From positions 26,044 to 90,043 of the forward strand of contig NZ_LGEK01000007.1 of assembly GCF_001636615.1 (NCBI RefSeq): 64,000 nt of DNA. Reading direction: 5' to 3'. The notes below the pieces were generated by a model. That model searched no databases and was not told the DNA's origin. It saw nothing but the letters and a program-made list of their open reading frames with translations. This document shows, piece after piece, positions 33,258 through 42,687 of this stretch. How positions within the stretch are numbered: the stretch's first letter is position 1; the number at the start of each line of letters is the position of its first letter. The translations under genes and the position numbers were made by a program. This DNA comes from Mucilaginibacter sp. L294. GTDB lineage: Bacteria > Bacteroidota > Bacteroidia > Sphingobacteriales > Sphingobacteriaceae.

Positions 33258-33917
33258 ATGCTTAAAGCACATGCAATAAATAAATCGTATGGTAAGCTCC
33301 ATATTTTAAAAGGGGTTGACCTGGAGGTAAAACGCGGCGAAATTGTAACCATTGTAGGTGCATCCGGCGCTGGTAAAAGTTCGTTATTAAATATCCTGGG
33401 TACGCTGGATAACCCCGATTCGGGCCAGCTATTTATTGATAATATTGAGGTTAGTAAGCTTAACAACAAAAATTTAAGTGCGTTCCGCAATCAAAAAATA
33501 GGCTTTATATTTCAATTTCATCATTTACTGGTAGAGTTTAATGCTATCGAGAATGTTTGTATCCCGGCGTTTATAGCGGGTGTGCCACGCGCCGAAGCCG
33601 AGAAAAAAGCAAAAGAGCTTTTAGAAATGCTGGGCCTGGGTGATAGGATAACCCACAAACCGGCAGAGCTATCGGGCGGCGAGCAGCAGCGCGTTGCGGT
33701 AGCCCGGGCCTTAATAAATGATCCTGCTTTGATATTCGCGGATGAACCATCAGGTAACCTCGATTCGAAAAACGCGCTCGAACTGCATGAGTTGTTCATC
33801 AAGTTACGTAACGATTTTAACCAAACGTTTGTGATTGTTACGCACAACCAGGAGCTATCTGACATGAGCGACCGCACCATACTAATGAAGGACGGATTAA
33901 TTGTAACTAATTTATAG
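33258..33917 (+). CDS. lolD: ABC transporter ATP-binding protein, LolD-like
   Basis: A 219-residue ATPase starting [14 protein letters not shown] at 33258; an in-frame TTG-type start at 33180 adds junk. Walker A is GASGAGKSS, the signature is [15 protein letters not shown], and Walker B is [14 protein letters not shown]. The [23 protein letters not shown] and [16 protein letters not shown] segments match the LolD/MacB-type subfamily. It would power lipoprotein release or a related export in the inner membrane; its permease is not adjacent. It shares an operon with two short genes that begin at its stop. Confidence 0.88.
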   Translation: MLKAHAINKSYGKLHILKGVDLEVKRGEIVTIVGASGAGKSSLLNILGTLDNPDSGQLFIDNIEVSKLNNKNLSAFRNQKIGFIFQFHHLLVEFNAIENVCIPAFIAGVPRAEAEKKAKELLEMLGLGDRITHKPAELSGGEQQRVAVARALINDPALIFADEPSGNLDSKNALELHELFIKLRNDFNQTFVIVTHNQELSDMSDRTILMKDGLIVTNL

Positions 33918-34214
33918 GTGAAGATTCTGATTACATCTGCCACATCGGCACAGGCCCATAAGCTAAAAAATACTTTAATAAACGATGAAGTTGTTTTAGG
34001 CGATTTTACAGAGCTTCCCGCATTTATGGGGATCCTGAAGCTCCCAAACCCCGCATCAGATACCTACGCACACGAAATGCTGACCCTGGCATTAGATAAT
34101 AATATTGACGCCATTTACCTGCTTAACACGCAGGAGGCGGCCGTGCTGTTATTATCAGAGCAATTATTTAAAGAATATAATATTACCCTTATAAATGGCC
34201 ACAATAACTTATAG
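33918..34214 (+). CDS. Small pre-ATP-grasp-like protein
   Basis: A 98-residue protein starting at GTG 33918, directly on the lolD stop. MKILITSATSAQAHKLKN followed by VVLGDFTELP, then ASDTYAHEMLTLALDNNIDAIYLLN and LSEQLFKEYNITLING, resembles the N-terminal pre-ATP-grasp fold of carbamoyl-phosphate-synthase-like enzymes, but no ATP-grasp domain follows. It overlaps the next gene by 20 bp. It is unlikely to be an enzyme alone. It could be a degraded remnant or a small partner protein of the HAD-like gene. Coding use fits its neighbours. Confidence 0.55.
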   Translation: MKILITSATSAQAHKLKNTLINDEVVLGDFTELPAFMGILKLPNPASDTYAHEMLTLALDNNIDAIYLLNTQEAAVLLLSEQLFKEYNITLINGHNNL

Positions 34215-34812
34215 TGATATAGACCCACATAAAAAGGCTTTTGTTTTTGAACTGGACGATGTACTTTACCCCGCTAAAGATTATTATTACCAGATATATT
34301 ACCTTTTTGCGAATTTGCTGGAATACACCGAATTAAATAGTGCTTCGCAGACAACCGATCTGATGATTGATACGTATACAAAGAAAGGAGCGGGGGAAGT
34401 ATTCGATACCATCGTATCGGCATTAAATGTGGAGGAAAAATACCGCAAAAATTTAGAGATAATGCTGTTAACAGCGCGCTTGCCATTAAAATTGCTTCTG
34501 TATAAAAATATACTTACATTTATACAGGAAGTGGTTTTAGACCGTAAACAGCTATTTATTGTAACAAACGGTAACCCGCAAATGCAACTGAATAAAATGC
34601 GGCAAACAGAATGGCACGGTTTAGAGACTTATTTAACCTGTTATTTTGCTGAAGAAACCTTACCGAAACCCGAACCCGATTCATTACACCTGCTGATGAA
34701 AGAGCATGATTTACAGAGGCGCGACCTTGTAATGATAGGTAACTCTGACACAGATAGTTTATGTGCTGAAACTTGCGGAATTGATTATATATCCGCTACA
34801 GAAATAATATAA
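34195..34812 (+). CDS. HAD-like protein with Glu in place of the nucleophile Asp
   Basis: A 205-residue HAD fold. Motif I reads FVFELDDVLYP at residues 16-26 where a phosphatase would have FDLDDTLY, so the nucleophile Asp is Glu19; Asp21 is kept. Motif II is FIVTNGN, motif III is LPKPEPDSL with the conserved Lys, and motif IV is MIGNSDTDSLCAE. Loss of the nucleophile predicts weak or no phosphatase activity. It may bind nucleotides or sugars and act as a pseudoenzyme, or the Glu may be functional. It overlaps the 98-residue gene and lies in the lolD operon. Confidence 0.85.
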   Translation: MATITYSDIDPHKKAFVFELDDVLYPAKDYYYQIYYLFANLLEYTELNSASQTTDLMIDTYTKKGAGEVFDTIVSALNVEEKYRKNLEIMLLTARLPLKLLLYKNILTFIQEVVLDRKQLFIVTNGNPQMQLNKMRQTEWHGLETYLTCYFAEETLPKPEPDSLHLLMKEHDLQRRDLVMIGNSDTDSLCAETCGIDYISATEII

Positions 34813-34870
34813 TTTGAATACTATAATATATAAATAATAATGCCGTTAACTCGGATATAATTAATAAACC

Positions 34871-36382
34871 ATGAAGAAAATATTTTACCCGCTTATACTT
34901 GCTTGTGTAGTAATTGCATCTTGTTCAAAAGATAAAAAGATTACGCCATCTAACAGCACACTTGACCTGATCAAAGATTCGGTTTATTTGTATGCCAAAG
35001 AAACTTATTACTGGAACAAAGACCTGCCAAGTTATGACGCGTTTAAGCCAAGGTCTTTTACCGGTGCGAATGATATAGATGCATTATCAACCGAGGTGGA
35101 TGCATTGTCACAATATGCTATTAACCCCGAAACCGGTAAACCTTATGAATATTACACTCCGTCACCAGGGTATGCCAAATATTCATTTATTGATGATGGC
35201 AGTGTGTCCGGTGAATTAAATGGCCAAAAAGGCGATTTTGGTTTTGCACCGGCTTATGGCGATACTAATGACGATTTAAGGGTAAAATATGTTTATCCGG
35301 GTTCTCCTGCCGATGTTAAAGGTATTAAAAGGGGGTACAAAATTATAACGATAAATAATCGTACGGGGTCTGGTTTAACTTACGACGGCAACACAAGTGG
35401 TGCAAATGTTAATTTTATTGTGAATGCATATGCCAATAGTTCAAACATTACCATGACCCTGCAAAAACCTGATAATACCACATTTGATGTTACCATGGCG
35501 ACAGGTAACTACACGGTAAACCCAGTGTTGGCTACTAAGGTAATAGATGCCGGCAACGACAGGAAAATAGGGTACATCGTATTTAATAGCTTTACCTCGC
35601 TTGATAATGCAAAACCTAAGCTTGATGCGGCCTTTAGTGATTTTGTAACACAAGGCATAACTGACCTTGTTGTTGACCTGCGCTACAATGGTGGCGGATA
35701 TGTTAATACAGCCGAATACCTGAGTGATCTTATCTCTCCATCATCTGCCAACGGTTCTTTAATGTATACTTCATATTACAATCAGGATCTTCAGAATGAT
35801 AAACACCCTCTTTTGAGTAGTCAATTTAATATTACGAAGGGCGAATTTTTGCCTACTAACCCAGAAAATTTTAAGAATTTTAATAAAGCAGGTTCACTAA
35901 ACATTAGTAAAGTATTTTTTATTGTAACAAACTCAACAGCATCAGCAAGCGAGCTTACTATAAATAATCTTATACCTAAAATGGATGTAAAATTAATAGG
36001 TGGTATAAGCTATGGTAAACCGGTTGGCTTTTTTGCAATTGATATCAACAAATATCAATTGTATGTACCACAGTTCGAGACTAAAAACTCGGCAGGGAAT
36101 GGCGGTTATTATGCCGGTATGGAACCTGGTTCTCAAAAGTATCCGGGTAAAAAAGATTATGATGATGTAACTAAAGAATTTGGTGACCCTACAGAGATCT
36201 TATTAAAATACGCTATCAATTATGTTAAAACAGGTGTGTTTTCTACAACCAGCACAAGGGTGCAAAGCCTATCTAATAATGCTAAAGTATTTTCAATAGA
36301 TGAAGCGAACAAAGCAGGGCTCGATATGGATCGTAAGCAGTTTAAAGGAATGATATTTAACCATCCAAAGGCTAAAAAATAG
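34871..36382 (+). CDS. S41-family (C-terminal processing-like) protease lipoprotein
   Basis: A 503-residue protein. The signal peptide ends in ASC (MKKIFYPLILACVVIASCSKDK), a lipobox with Cys at about position 18. A PDZ-like middle domain (about 115-190) contains GFAPAYGDTNDDLRVKYVYPGSPADV. The S41 core has VVDLRYNGGGYV, the catalytic Ser in NSTASASELTINN and the Lys in GGISYGKPVGFF. It is anchored to the outer membrane or periplasm and trims C-terminal tails of proteins. The terminator at 36395 follows it. Confidence 0.88.
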   Translation: MKKIFYPLILACVVIASCSKDKKITPSNSTLDLIKDSVYLYAKETYYWNKDLPSYDAFKPRSFTGANDIDALSTEVDALSQYAINPETGKPYEYYTPSPGYAKYSFIDDGSVSGELNGQKGDFGFAPAYGDTNDDLRVKYVYPGSPADVKGIKRGYKIITINNRTGSGLTYDGNTSGANVNFIVNAYANSSNITMTLQKPDNTTFDVTMATGNYTVNPVLATKVIDAGNDRKIGYIVFNSFTSLDNAKPKLDAAFSDFVTQGITDLVVDLRYNGGGYVNTAEYLSDLISPSSANGSLMYTSYYNQDLQNDKHPLLSSQFNITKGEFLPTNPENFKNFNKAGSLNISKVFFIVTNSTASASELTINNLIPKMDVKLIGGISYGKPVGFFAIDINKYQLYVPQFETKNSAGNGGYYAGMEPGSQKYPGKKDYDDVTKEFGDPTEILLKYAINYVKTGVFSTTSTRVQSLSNNAKVFSIDEANKAGLDMDRKQFKGMIFNHPKAKK

Positions 36383-36394
36383 TCGGGTTTAATT

Positions 36395-36439
36395 TATACA
36401 AGAAAGGCCGGTAGATTATCTACCGGCCTTTCTTGTATA
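36395..36439. terminator. 21-bp stem bidirectional terminator between S41 gene and smc
   Basis: The arms 36395-36415 and 36419-36439 are perfect reverse complements around loop TTA, with AAAG/CTTT flanks that give T-rich ends in both directions. It serves the convergent S41 protease and smc genes. Confidence 0.85.
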
Positions 36440-36452
36440 ATAGATTTTGCAA

Positions 36453-39400
36453 TTAATCTGCCAGTTCCCGCAGGTCTACCGGTACCACTCTGGATATTCC
36501 CTGCTCAACCATGGTTACGCCATAAATAATATCGGTACAGGCAATAGTGCGCTTATTGTGCGATATGATAATGAACTGCGACTCGGTAGAGAACTTACGG
36601 ATGATGTTATTGAACTTATCAATATTGGTATCATCAAGCGGGGCATCCACCTCATCAAAAATACAGAAGGGGGCAGGCTTTAACAGGTAAAGCGAGAACA
36701 GGATGGCCGTAGCCGTCAGCGTTTTCTCTCCACCCGAAAGCTGGTTGATTGATAACGGGCGTTTTCCCTTCGGCCGTGCAATGATATCGATATCCGACTC
36801 AAGCGGTTGATCGGGGTTGCTCAGTATCAGGTCGCATGAATCTTCCTCGTTAAACAACGAGCGGAATACCTTGATAAAGTTCTCGCGCACCATAATAAAC
36901 GCAGCCATAAACTTCTCTTTGGCGGTGTCATCAATCTCTTGTATGGTAGCCAGCAGGGATGCTTTTGCTTCGGCCAGATCTTTCTTTTGGCCTTGTATAA
37001 AGGCATGGCGCTCGCTCATCTCCGTATAAGCCTCAACTGCCATGGGGTTTATGGCGCCAAAATCATCAAGCTGGCGTTTCATCTTTTCCGTTTTATCCCG
37101 GATGTCGTCCTCGTTTTCGGCTTCGTTAACTTCCAGGTCAAGCAGGTCGTTAATATCCACGTTAAACTCTACCGAAAGGCGCTCGCGCAAGGCGTTCAAC
37201 TCCAGCTTAAGGTTATTGCGCTCGTCTTTCAGTTCATTCTCGATCGCCTCGGCCTGGTCTTTCTTTTGCCTTAGTTTTGATACTTCGTTCTCGCTTTCGG
37301 TAATAGCGGCGCGCCATGCATAGTATTCCTGCTCGGCCTCGGCGGTGCCTTTTTCAAGCGCCTCCTTTTGTTCGTACATTTCCAGCAGGCTTTCGTCGCT
37401 GTCGCCGGTTTGCTGCAGGTTCTCCATGATCTGGGCCTTCACCTTTTCCAGTTCGGTGCTGTTTTGCCTGATGCGTACCTCCAGGTGCTCCAGCTGCGTT
37501 TCGCGGTAATCAAGGTCTTTTACTAAGCCCGATACCTTGTTTTGCTGCTGATGGAAACGGATGTTCTCCTGGTTATAGGTGTTTGATTGCACCGATACCA
37601 TTTCGTTCAGTTCGTTAAAAGCCTGTTGTTTATCCAGCATCAGGTCGGCCTGTGCCTGCTTTTGTTCTTTCAGTTCTATCAGCAGCGGGCCAAGGGTCAG
37701 TATCTCGTTTTTGATGCCGGCTACCTTATTGGCAATATCCTGTTTGCGGTTAAGGCTGTTCTCAATAAAGGCCTGGTATTGTTCCTGCTTGGTTTTAACG
37801 GTAACCAATTCGGTATTTAGCTGGTTAAGCTCGTATTGCTTTTGCCTCACCTCGTTAGCCTTGCCCGATTGCTTTAAAGCCGATAAACGGCTCTGCAATT
37901 CCTCACTATTGTTCTTAAAGGTTTGGATACGGGTTTCGGCTTGTTTTATCTCTTTTAACAGGTTATCCAAATTTTTAGCCCGGCCAATACGCTTACCCTC
38001 AAACAAACCCACCGAGCCACCGGCCATGGTATGTTTTGATTTATTGAATTTACCGCTTTTGCCAATCAGCACCACACCATCCGGCAGTTGGATGCCATTG
38101 ATATCCTGCTCGTTAGCATCGTTAACCAGGTAAATATTCTTTAGTAAATGATTACATAGCGGCTTATAACGTTCCTCAACCTCCACAACAGACAGGGCAG
38201 GGATAGCAGCATCGTCCACCAGCGTTTTATCTGCCGGTTTAGTGGCCTCATAGTTATCCAGGATGAAAAATTGTGCCCGCCCTTTTGACGAATTGCTTAA
38301 CAAGTTGATAGCTGCAATGGCTTCATCATAAGTATTCACCACGTAGTGGTTCATTAGCGGCTCCAGGTAGTTTTCAATAGCTACACGGTATTCTTCCTTA
38401 CAAAATAGTATATCGCTGAACAGGGTGACTGTTTTGGCCCAATTGGTGTTCTTTTTCAGGAACCGGATAGACTCCGGGAAGCCCTCCAGGTTATCAACCA
38501 AGCTTTTGGTAAGGTTATACTCGTTTTGCTTGGCATCCAGCTTACGTCCGTCGGCAGCAATGCTGTCGTTTACGGTTTTTAGTTCGGCCTCGGTGTCGGT
38601 TATTTGCTCCTGCAGTTTGTTTTCGGCATCAACAGCCAGTTCGTATTCGCTTTTAAGCGTTTCAACGCGGCTATCCAATTCGGCCACCACCTTGTTAAAG
38701 TGCGAAAGTTCCGCTTCCTTATTCGTGGTATCTTCCATATTGCGCTGGCTTTCCTGCTCAAGCGCCTGTTGTTGAATATTCAGGATATCAATATCCTTTT
38801 CGGCCTTATAAAGCTGGTTTTGTAACCTGCCGTTTATGCTGTTTAGCTCGTTGAGTTGGTTACGTGCTTCGGTTTGTTCGGCACGCAGTTCATCAACGGC
38901 TTCTTTTAGCTCGGCAACGCGTTGGGTTATGGTTTGCAGGTTTTCGTCTTCCTGTAGCTTTTCTTCGTTAAGGCGTTTTATGTTATACTGTACGTGCTTA
39001 AACTGGTTGTTATCGCGTTCCAGTTCCTCCTTTAAACGGCTTTCTTTATCCTGCGCGTTTTTTAACTGTTCGTTCTTTACCCGTTTCTCGCTTTCGTAAG
39101 CGCGGATCTTTGCAGTGTACTCGTTACTGGCTTTTTGCTGCGCGGCGAGGTTCTTTTCTTTGGTGAGGCTATCCAGCTTGTTTTGCTGTAAAGTAGCTTC
39201 CAGTGTATCTATTTGCGTGGCAATACCTGATCTTTGCTCGCGCTGTATTTGCTCTTTTTCTTCAATGGCAGCCAGCGCCTTGCTGAAATTGGCTATCCGG
39301 AACGATGCAAGCGAAATACTCAGCGTTTTATACTGATCGCGCAGCTTATAGTAACGTTCGGTTTTTTTAGCTTGGTTCTCCAGCGTTTTTAAGTTTTTAT

Positions 39401-39995
39401 CAATCTCAAACAGCAGGTCTTCCACACGCTCCAGGTCGGCTTCGGTATCTTTTAACTTGCTGAAGGTTTGTTTTTTGCGGAGTTTATATTTTGAGATGCC
39501 CGAGGCTTCCTCAAACAAATTACGGCGCGACCCTTCCTTGTTATTGATGATCTCGTCTATCATCTTCAGCTCGATGATGGCGTATGAGTCGGAGCCGATA
39601 CCGGTATCCAGGAAAAGGTCGGTAATATCTTTTAAACGGCACTGTACATCATTTAAACGATACTCGCTCTCGCCGGTGCGGTAAAGCCTGCGCGTAAGGG
39701 TAACCTGCGAAAAATCGGTAGGGAGAACGTTCTTAGTATTATCAAATGTTAGCGATACCTCGGCAAGGTTTGCGGCCTTGCGGCTTTTGGTACCGTTAAA
39801 AATGATGTTGTCCATCTTTTCCGATCGCAGGGCACGTGTGCTTTGCTCGCCCAATACCCAACGGATAGCATCCACCACGTTGCTTTTACCACAACCATTA
39901 GGACCCACAATAGCGGTAACACCCTCATTAAAATTAATGGTGATCTTATCGCCAAAGCTTTTGAAGCCCTTGATTTCTAACCTGGTAAGTTGCAT
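36453..39995 (-). CDS. smc: Chromosome segregation protein SMC
   Basis: An 1180-residue SMC. Walker A is GPNGCGKSNV at residues 31-40 and the signature LSGGEKTLTATAILFSLYLL with Walker B FCIFDEVDAPLDD is near residue 1110. Long coiled coils cover about 170-500 and 670-1000, with the hinge at about 520-650 (EGFPESIRFLKKNTNWAK and following). SMC forms a ring with ScpA/ScpB and compacts and separates replicated chromosomes. The length is standard. The gene is monocistronic here; scpA and scpB lie elsewhere. Confidence 0.96.
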   Translation of the reverse strand: MQLTRLEIKGFKSFGDKITINFNEGVTAIVGPNGCGKSNVVDAIRWVLGEQSTRALRSEKMDNIIFNGTKSRKAANLAEVSLTFDNTKNVLPTDFSQVTLTRRLYRTGESEYRLNDVQCRLKDITDLFLDTGIGSDSYAIIELKMIDEIINNKEGSRRNLFEEASGISKYKLRKKQTFSKLKDTEADLERVEDLLFEIDKNLKTLENQAKKTERYYKLRDQYKTLSISLASFRIANFSKALAAIEEKEQIQREQRSGIATQIDTLEATLQQNKLDSLTKEKNLAAQQKASNEYTAKIRAYESEKRVKNEQLKNAQDKESRLKEELERDNNQFKHVQYNIKRLNEEKLQEDENLQTITQRVAELKEAVDELRAEQTEARNQLNELNSINGRLQNQLYKAEKDIDILNIQQQALEQESQRNMEDTTNKEAELSHFNKVVAELDSRVETLKSEYELAVDAENKLQEQITDTEAELKTVNDSIAADGRKLDAKQNEYNLTKSLVDNLEGFPESIRFLKKNTNWAKTVTLFSDILFCKEEYRVAIENYLEPLMNHYVVNTYDEAIAAINLLSNSSKGRAQFFILDNYEATKPADKTLVDDAAIPALSVVEVEERYKPLCNHLLKNIYLVNDANEQDINGIQLPDGVVLIGKSGKFNKSKHTMAGGSVGLFEGKRIGRAKNLDNLLKEIKQAETRIQTFKNNSEELQSRLSALKQSGKANEVRQKQYELNQLNTELVTVKTKQEQYQAFIENSLNRKQDIANKVAGIKNEILTLGPLLIELKEQKQAQADLMLDKQQAFNELNEMVSVQSNTYNQENIRFHQQQNKVSGLVKDLDYRETQLEHLEVRIRQNSTELEKVKAQIMENLQQTGDSDESLLEMYEQKEALEKGTAEAEQEYYAWRAAITESENEVSKLRQKKDQAEAIENELKDERNNLKLELNALRERLSVEFNVDINDLLDLEVNEAENEDDIRDKTEKMKRQLDDFGAINPMAVEAYTEMSERHAFIQGQKKDLAEAKASLLATIQEIDDTAKEKFMAAFIMVRENFIKVFRSLFNEEDSCDLILSNPDQPLESDIDIIARPKGKRPLSINQLSGGEKTLTATAILFSLYLLKPAPFCIFDEVDAPLDDTNIDKFNNIIRKFSTESQFIIISHNKRTIACTDIIYGVTMVEQGISRVVPVDLRELAD

Positions 39996-40123
39996 TAATG
40001 AGTGCGCGTTCGAATAAATAGTAAAGGCTTAAAATAAGTATAAAAAGTAAACTTTAAAAAGTAATTTTAAATGGACTTATAAGATATCAATACAAGCCTT
40101 TAACAACCAAAAATCATTGTTTA

Positions 40124-40879
40124 ATGCACATTACATTAAAACGAAGTTCCGTTATTGCATTACTGTTCAGTGTGTTATTTTTTAGTTTGGCAAACGGCCA
40201 GGTTTTTAAACTTTACTCCTTTAGCGGGGAGAAACAATCAATTCAAATTCTACCGATTAATGGGAAGGCTATTTTAGCAATCATATGTTCAAAAGATACA
40301 GTTTACATAAAGAATGTTAATGAAATTAAAATAGCCAAAATTCTAAACGATAAATTTCTGATAGTAACTTATAGTTTTCGTGCGGGTTCGGGTATCAACG
40401 CAACAAAAACAGTGATTCTATCAGTAAGCCAAAATCACATTTATCAATCATTACATGTAACCTCCTTTTTGAAAGAAGATTTTTTAGATTTTAGAAAGCC
40501 GACGAACCCTATGACTGTCGCGGTGAAAACGCTTTATAATACGGATTTATCTTTAACAGGAAGTACCAAAGAAAACTATAAGATACGGGCAAAAATACAT
40601 AATGAAAGAAAATCAGTAGCAGAGCCGAAAAGTAATTTTAATACCAATCTTATTACTAACCTAAAGTTCGATAAGGATCAAAATGTCTTTTATAGTTCGC
40701 ACGAGTATATCTCCCGTTACTTCACAATATTTGAACCTAAATCCGGAAGCAAACAAAAGGGATATTTAAAAGGTACGTTTCCTTCCGTTAAATTTGGAAA
40801 AGATAAATACTATTACATAAATGGTGAGTGGTACGACAGATCAGATGGTAATTATTTAGCTAAATATACTTACCGATAG
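40124..40879 (+). CDS. Exported hypothetical protein
   Basis: A 251-residue protein with a signal peptide (MHITLKRSSVIALLFSVLFFSLANGQ). The mature part is beta-rich with repeated Lys-Ser/Tyr strands, and includes VNEIKIAKILNDKFLIVTYSFRAG and a C-terminal GKDKYYYINGEWYDRSDGNYLAKY. No family is recognised and no catalytic motif is seen. Its base composition is like its neighbours. It is divergent from smc across 128 bp and convergent with the PhzF-like gene. Confidence 0.55.
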   Translation: MHITLKRSSVIALLFSVLFFSLANGQVFKLYSFSGEKQSIQILPINGKAILAIICSKDTVYIKNVNEIKIAKILNDKFLIVTYSFRAGSGINATKTVILSVSQNHIYQSLHVTSFLKEDFLDFRKPTNPMTVAVKTLYNTDLSLTGSTKENYKIRAKIHNERKSVAEPKSNFNTNLITNLKFDKDQNVFYSSHEYISRYFTIFEPKSGSKQKGYLKGTFPSVKFGKDKYYYINGEWYDRSDGNYLAKYTYR

Positions 40880-40908
40880 TGCCTAACAAATATTTCTTAC
40901 TGATACGC

Positions 40909-41694
40909 CTACACGTATATCTCCCCCTTTAAATAGGTCACAGCCTTACCCGCCATCACAACCCTGTCGCCTTTAAGCTCGCACCAAAGCTCGCCTTTAC
41001 GGGCGCTTACCTGGTAGGCGTGCAAACTGTTCTTGGCTAATTTGCCAGCCCAGTAGGGTATCAGGTTACAGTGTGCCGAACCGGTAACCGGGTCTTCGGG
41101 TACGCCGGCCGCAGGGGCGAAGAAGCGGGACACAAAATCAACATCTTTACCCGGCGCGGTTACAATAACACCCAGGGTATCTATTTTAGCCAAAGCAGAG
41201 TGGTCGGGTTTCATTTCCAGGATATCTTCTTCGGTATCGTAAACCAAAAAGTAATCGCGACTGCGTAATATCTCTTTCGGTTTTTTACCGCCCAGGGCTT
41301 CTATCAGGCCTTCGGGCTTATCGGCGGCAAATGGCGGGCGGGATGGGAAATCCATCGAGTATTTATCGCCGTCGCGCTTTACTACCAGCGTACCAGCTTT
41401 TACGGTATCAAAGTAAATGGTATCCTTATCGTATCCTAACTCCGTAAATAATATATGTGCCGATGCCAGCGTGGCGTGGCCGCATAGGTCTATCTCCAGT
41501 TCGGGCGTAAACCAGCGCAATAAATAGCCCTTATCGGTTTTTACAAAAAAGGCGGTTTCGGCAAGGTTATTTTCCAATGCTATCTTTTGCATGGTAGCAT
41601 CGGGCAGCCACTCCTTTAGCGGACAAACAGCAGCAGGGTTACCGCCAAACAATTGAGCGGTAAAAGCATCGGCCTGGTAAATTGGGATAGTCAT
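40909..41694 (-). CDS. PhzF-family isomerase-like protein
   Basis: A 261-residue diaminopimelate-epimerase-fold protein. MTIPIYQADAFTAQLFGGNPAAVCPL is the typical PhzF N terminus, and NNLAETAFFVKTDKGYLLRWFTPELEIDLCGHATLA carries the catalytic Glu (NLAET) and the Gly-His turn. DPVTGSAHCNL is the C-terminal signature. PhzF isomerises trans-2,3-dihydro-3-hydroxyanthranilate in phenazine makers, but most homologues, like this one outside a phz operon, have unknown substrates. It is cytoplasmic. Confidence 0.92.
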   Translation of the reverse strand: MTIPIYQADAFTAQLFGGNPAAVCPLKEWLPDATMQKIALENNLAETAFFVKTDKGYLLRWFTPELEIDLCGHATLASAHILFTELGYDKDTIYFDTVKAGTLVVKRDGDKYSMDFPSRPPFAADKPEGLIEALGGKKPKEILRSRDYFLVYDTEEDILEMKPDHSALAKIDTLGVIVTAPGKDVDFVSRFFAPAAGVPEDPVTGSAHCNLIPYWAGKLAKNSLHAYQVSARKGELWCELKGDRVVMAGKAVTYLKGEIYV

Positions 41695-41709
41695 ACGCTT
41701 TATTATTAA

Positions 41710-42372
41710 TTATATACCGCTAAGATAACCGTAAGTAACCAATTCATCATTATGGGTGATGTGTTTTGTACTGCCATTATTTAACAGTATCACCTTATCG
41801 CTCACCTCTAATATATTATAATACTGATGGTCGGTAATGATGATGCCTTTTCGACTGGCGCAGGCACGGATAATTGGCTTAAACTCATCGGCCTGTACGG
41901 GAGAGATGTGCGTAAACGGTTCATCCAGTAAAATAAAATCGGCTTTGCTGTGAATGATCATCAGCATTTCCAGTTGCCGCAGTTCGCCTCCGGATAACTG
42001 CCCTGTTGTTTTATGCGAATGCAGCTTATAGATATTCAAGCTTTTAAAGTCATCCCAAAAGTCCTCGTCGACAAGCATTTTTGCGAGCTTGCTGATCTTT
42101 ATTTTATCAGGCAAATAACTATGCTGTGGTAAATAGGCTATCCGGTTTTTATGATACCCTTTGTGGATAAATTCGCCATCGATACTAACGTATTTAAAAG
42201 AGGCCTCAAGGGTGCCAAAAATAACCCTTAACAGTGATGATTTGCCGGTGCCATTTCTGCCAAGTAAACCAATTACCTGGCCCTGATGGCATTCCAGGTA
42301 AACGTCCTGCAAAATCTTGCGATCATCAAAAGCCAGTTGTACACTATCAACCTTTAACGTAAGTGGCGGCAT
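41710..42372 (-). CDS. ABC transporter ATP-binding protein
   Basis: A 220-residue ATPase. Walker A is GLLGRNGTGKSSLLR, the signature is LSGGELRQLEMLM, and Walker B is DFILLDEPFTHISP. It is short for a nucleotide-binding domain but complete. It overlaps by 19 bp the gene for a 103-residue membrane protein upstream, its probable partner. Together they look like a minimal exporter of unknown substrate. The H-loop appears as IIITDHQYYNILEVSD. Confidence 0.88.
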   Translation of the reverse strand: MPPLTLKVDSVQLAFDDRKILQDVYLECHQGQVIGLLGRNGTGKSSLLRVIFGTLEASFKYVSIDGEFIHKGYHKNRIAYLPQHSYLPDKIKISKLAKMLVDEDFWDDFKSLNIYKLHSHKTTGQLSGGELRQLEMLMIIHSKADFILLDEPFTHISPVQADEFKPIIRACASRKGIIITDHQYYNILEVSDKVILLNNGSTKHITHNDELVTYGYLSGI

Positions 42373-42665
42373 AAGGCAATTAGCATGGTTATTAATATAA
42401 AAACAATCACATCAATTGTAAAAGCATATACATATAAACGCCGTATGGCCATACCCGCATTACGATAATAAAAATAGGTTTTGGCAGATGAAAAATAATG
42501 TAAACCTACAGCCCCTGCAAAACCGGCAAATTTGGCAAAAAAGAGGGTAACAGGGTTTCCGGCCCCACTAAAGCCAATCAAAAAAACGCAAAGGATAGTA
42601 AAGGTTATATTATAAATGAGCAGCGTACGATAGTACTGCAGGGTGAGGGTAGTTAGGCGTTTCAT
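42354..42665 (-). CDS. Small membrane protein, partner of the ABC ATPase
   Basis: A 103-residue protein with three hydrophobic segments: about 12-34 (TLLIYNITFTILCVFLIGFSG), 42-60 (FAKFAGFAGAVGLHYF) and 78-98 (YAFTIDVIVFILITMLIAL). It is probably an inner-membrane protein whose translation is coupled to the ATPase, since the two frames overlap by 19 bp. It is much shorter than a normal ABC permease. Homology to a family is not recognised. Confidence 0.7.
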   Translation of the reverse strand: MKRLTTLTLQYYRTLLIYNITFTILCVFLIGFSGAGNPVTLFFAKFAGFAGAVGLHYFSSAKTYFYYRNAGMAIRRLYVYAFTIDVIVFILITMLIALCRHLR

Positions 42666-42687
42666 TTAATTGTTTACTATACGTAAA

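Noticed and set aside
37579..38133. 184-residue open frame antisense to smc
   Set aside because: It is a Cys/Ser/Leu-rich shadow of the coiled-coil coding strand.
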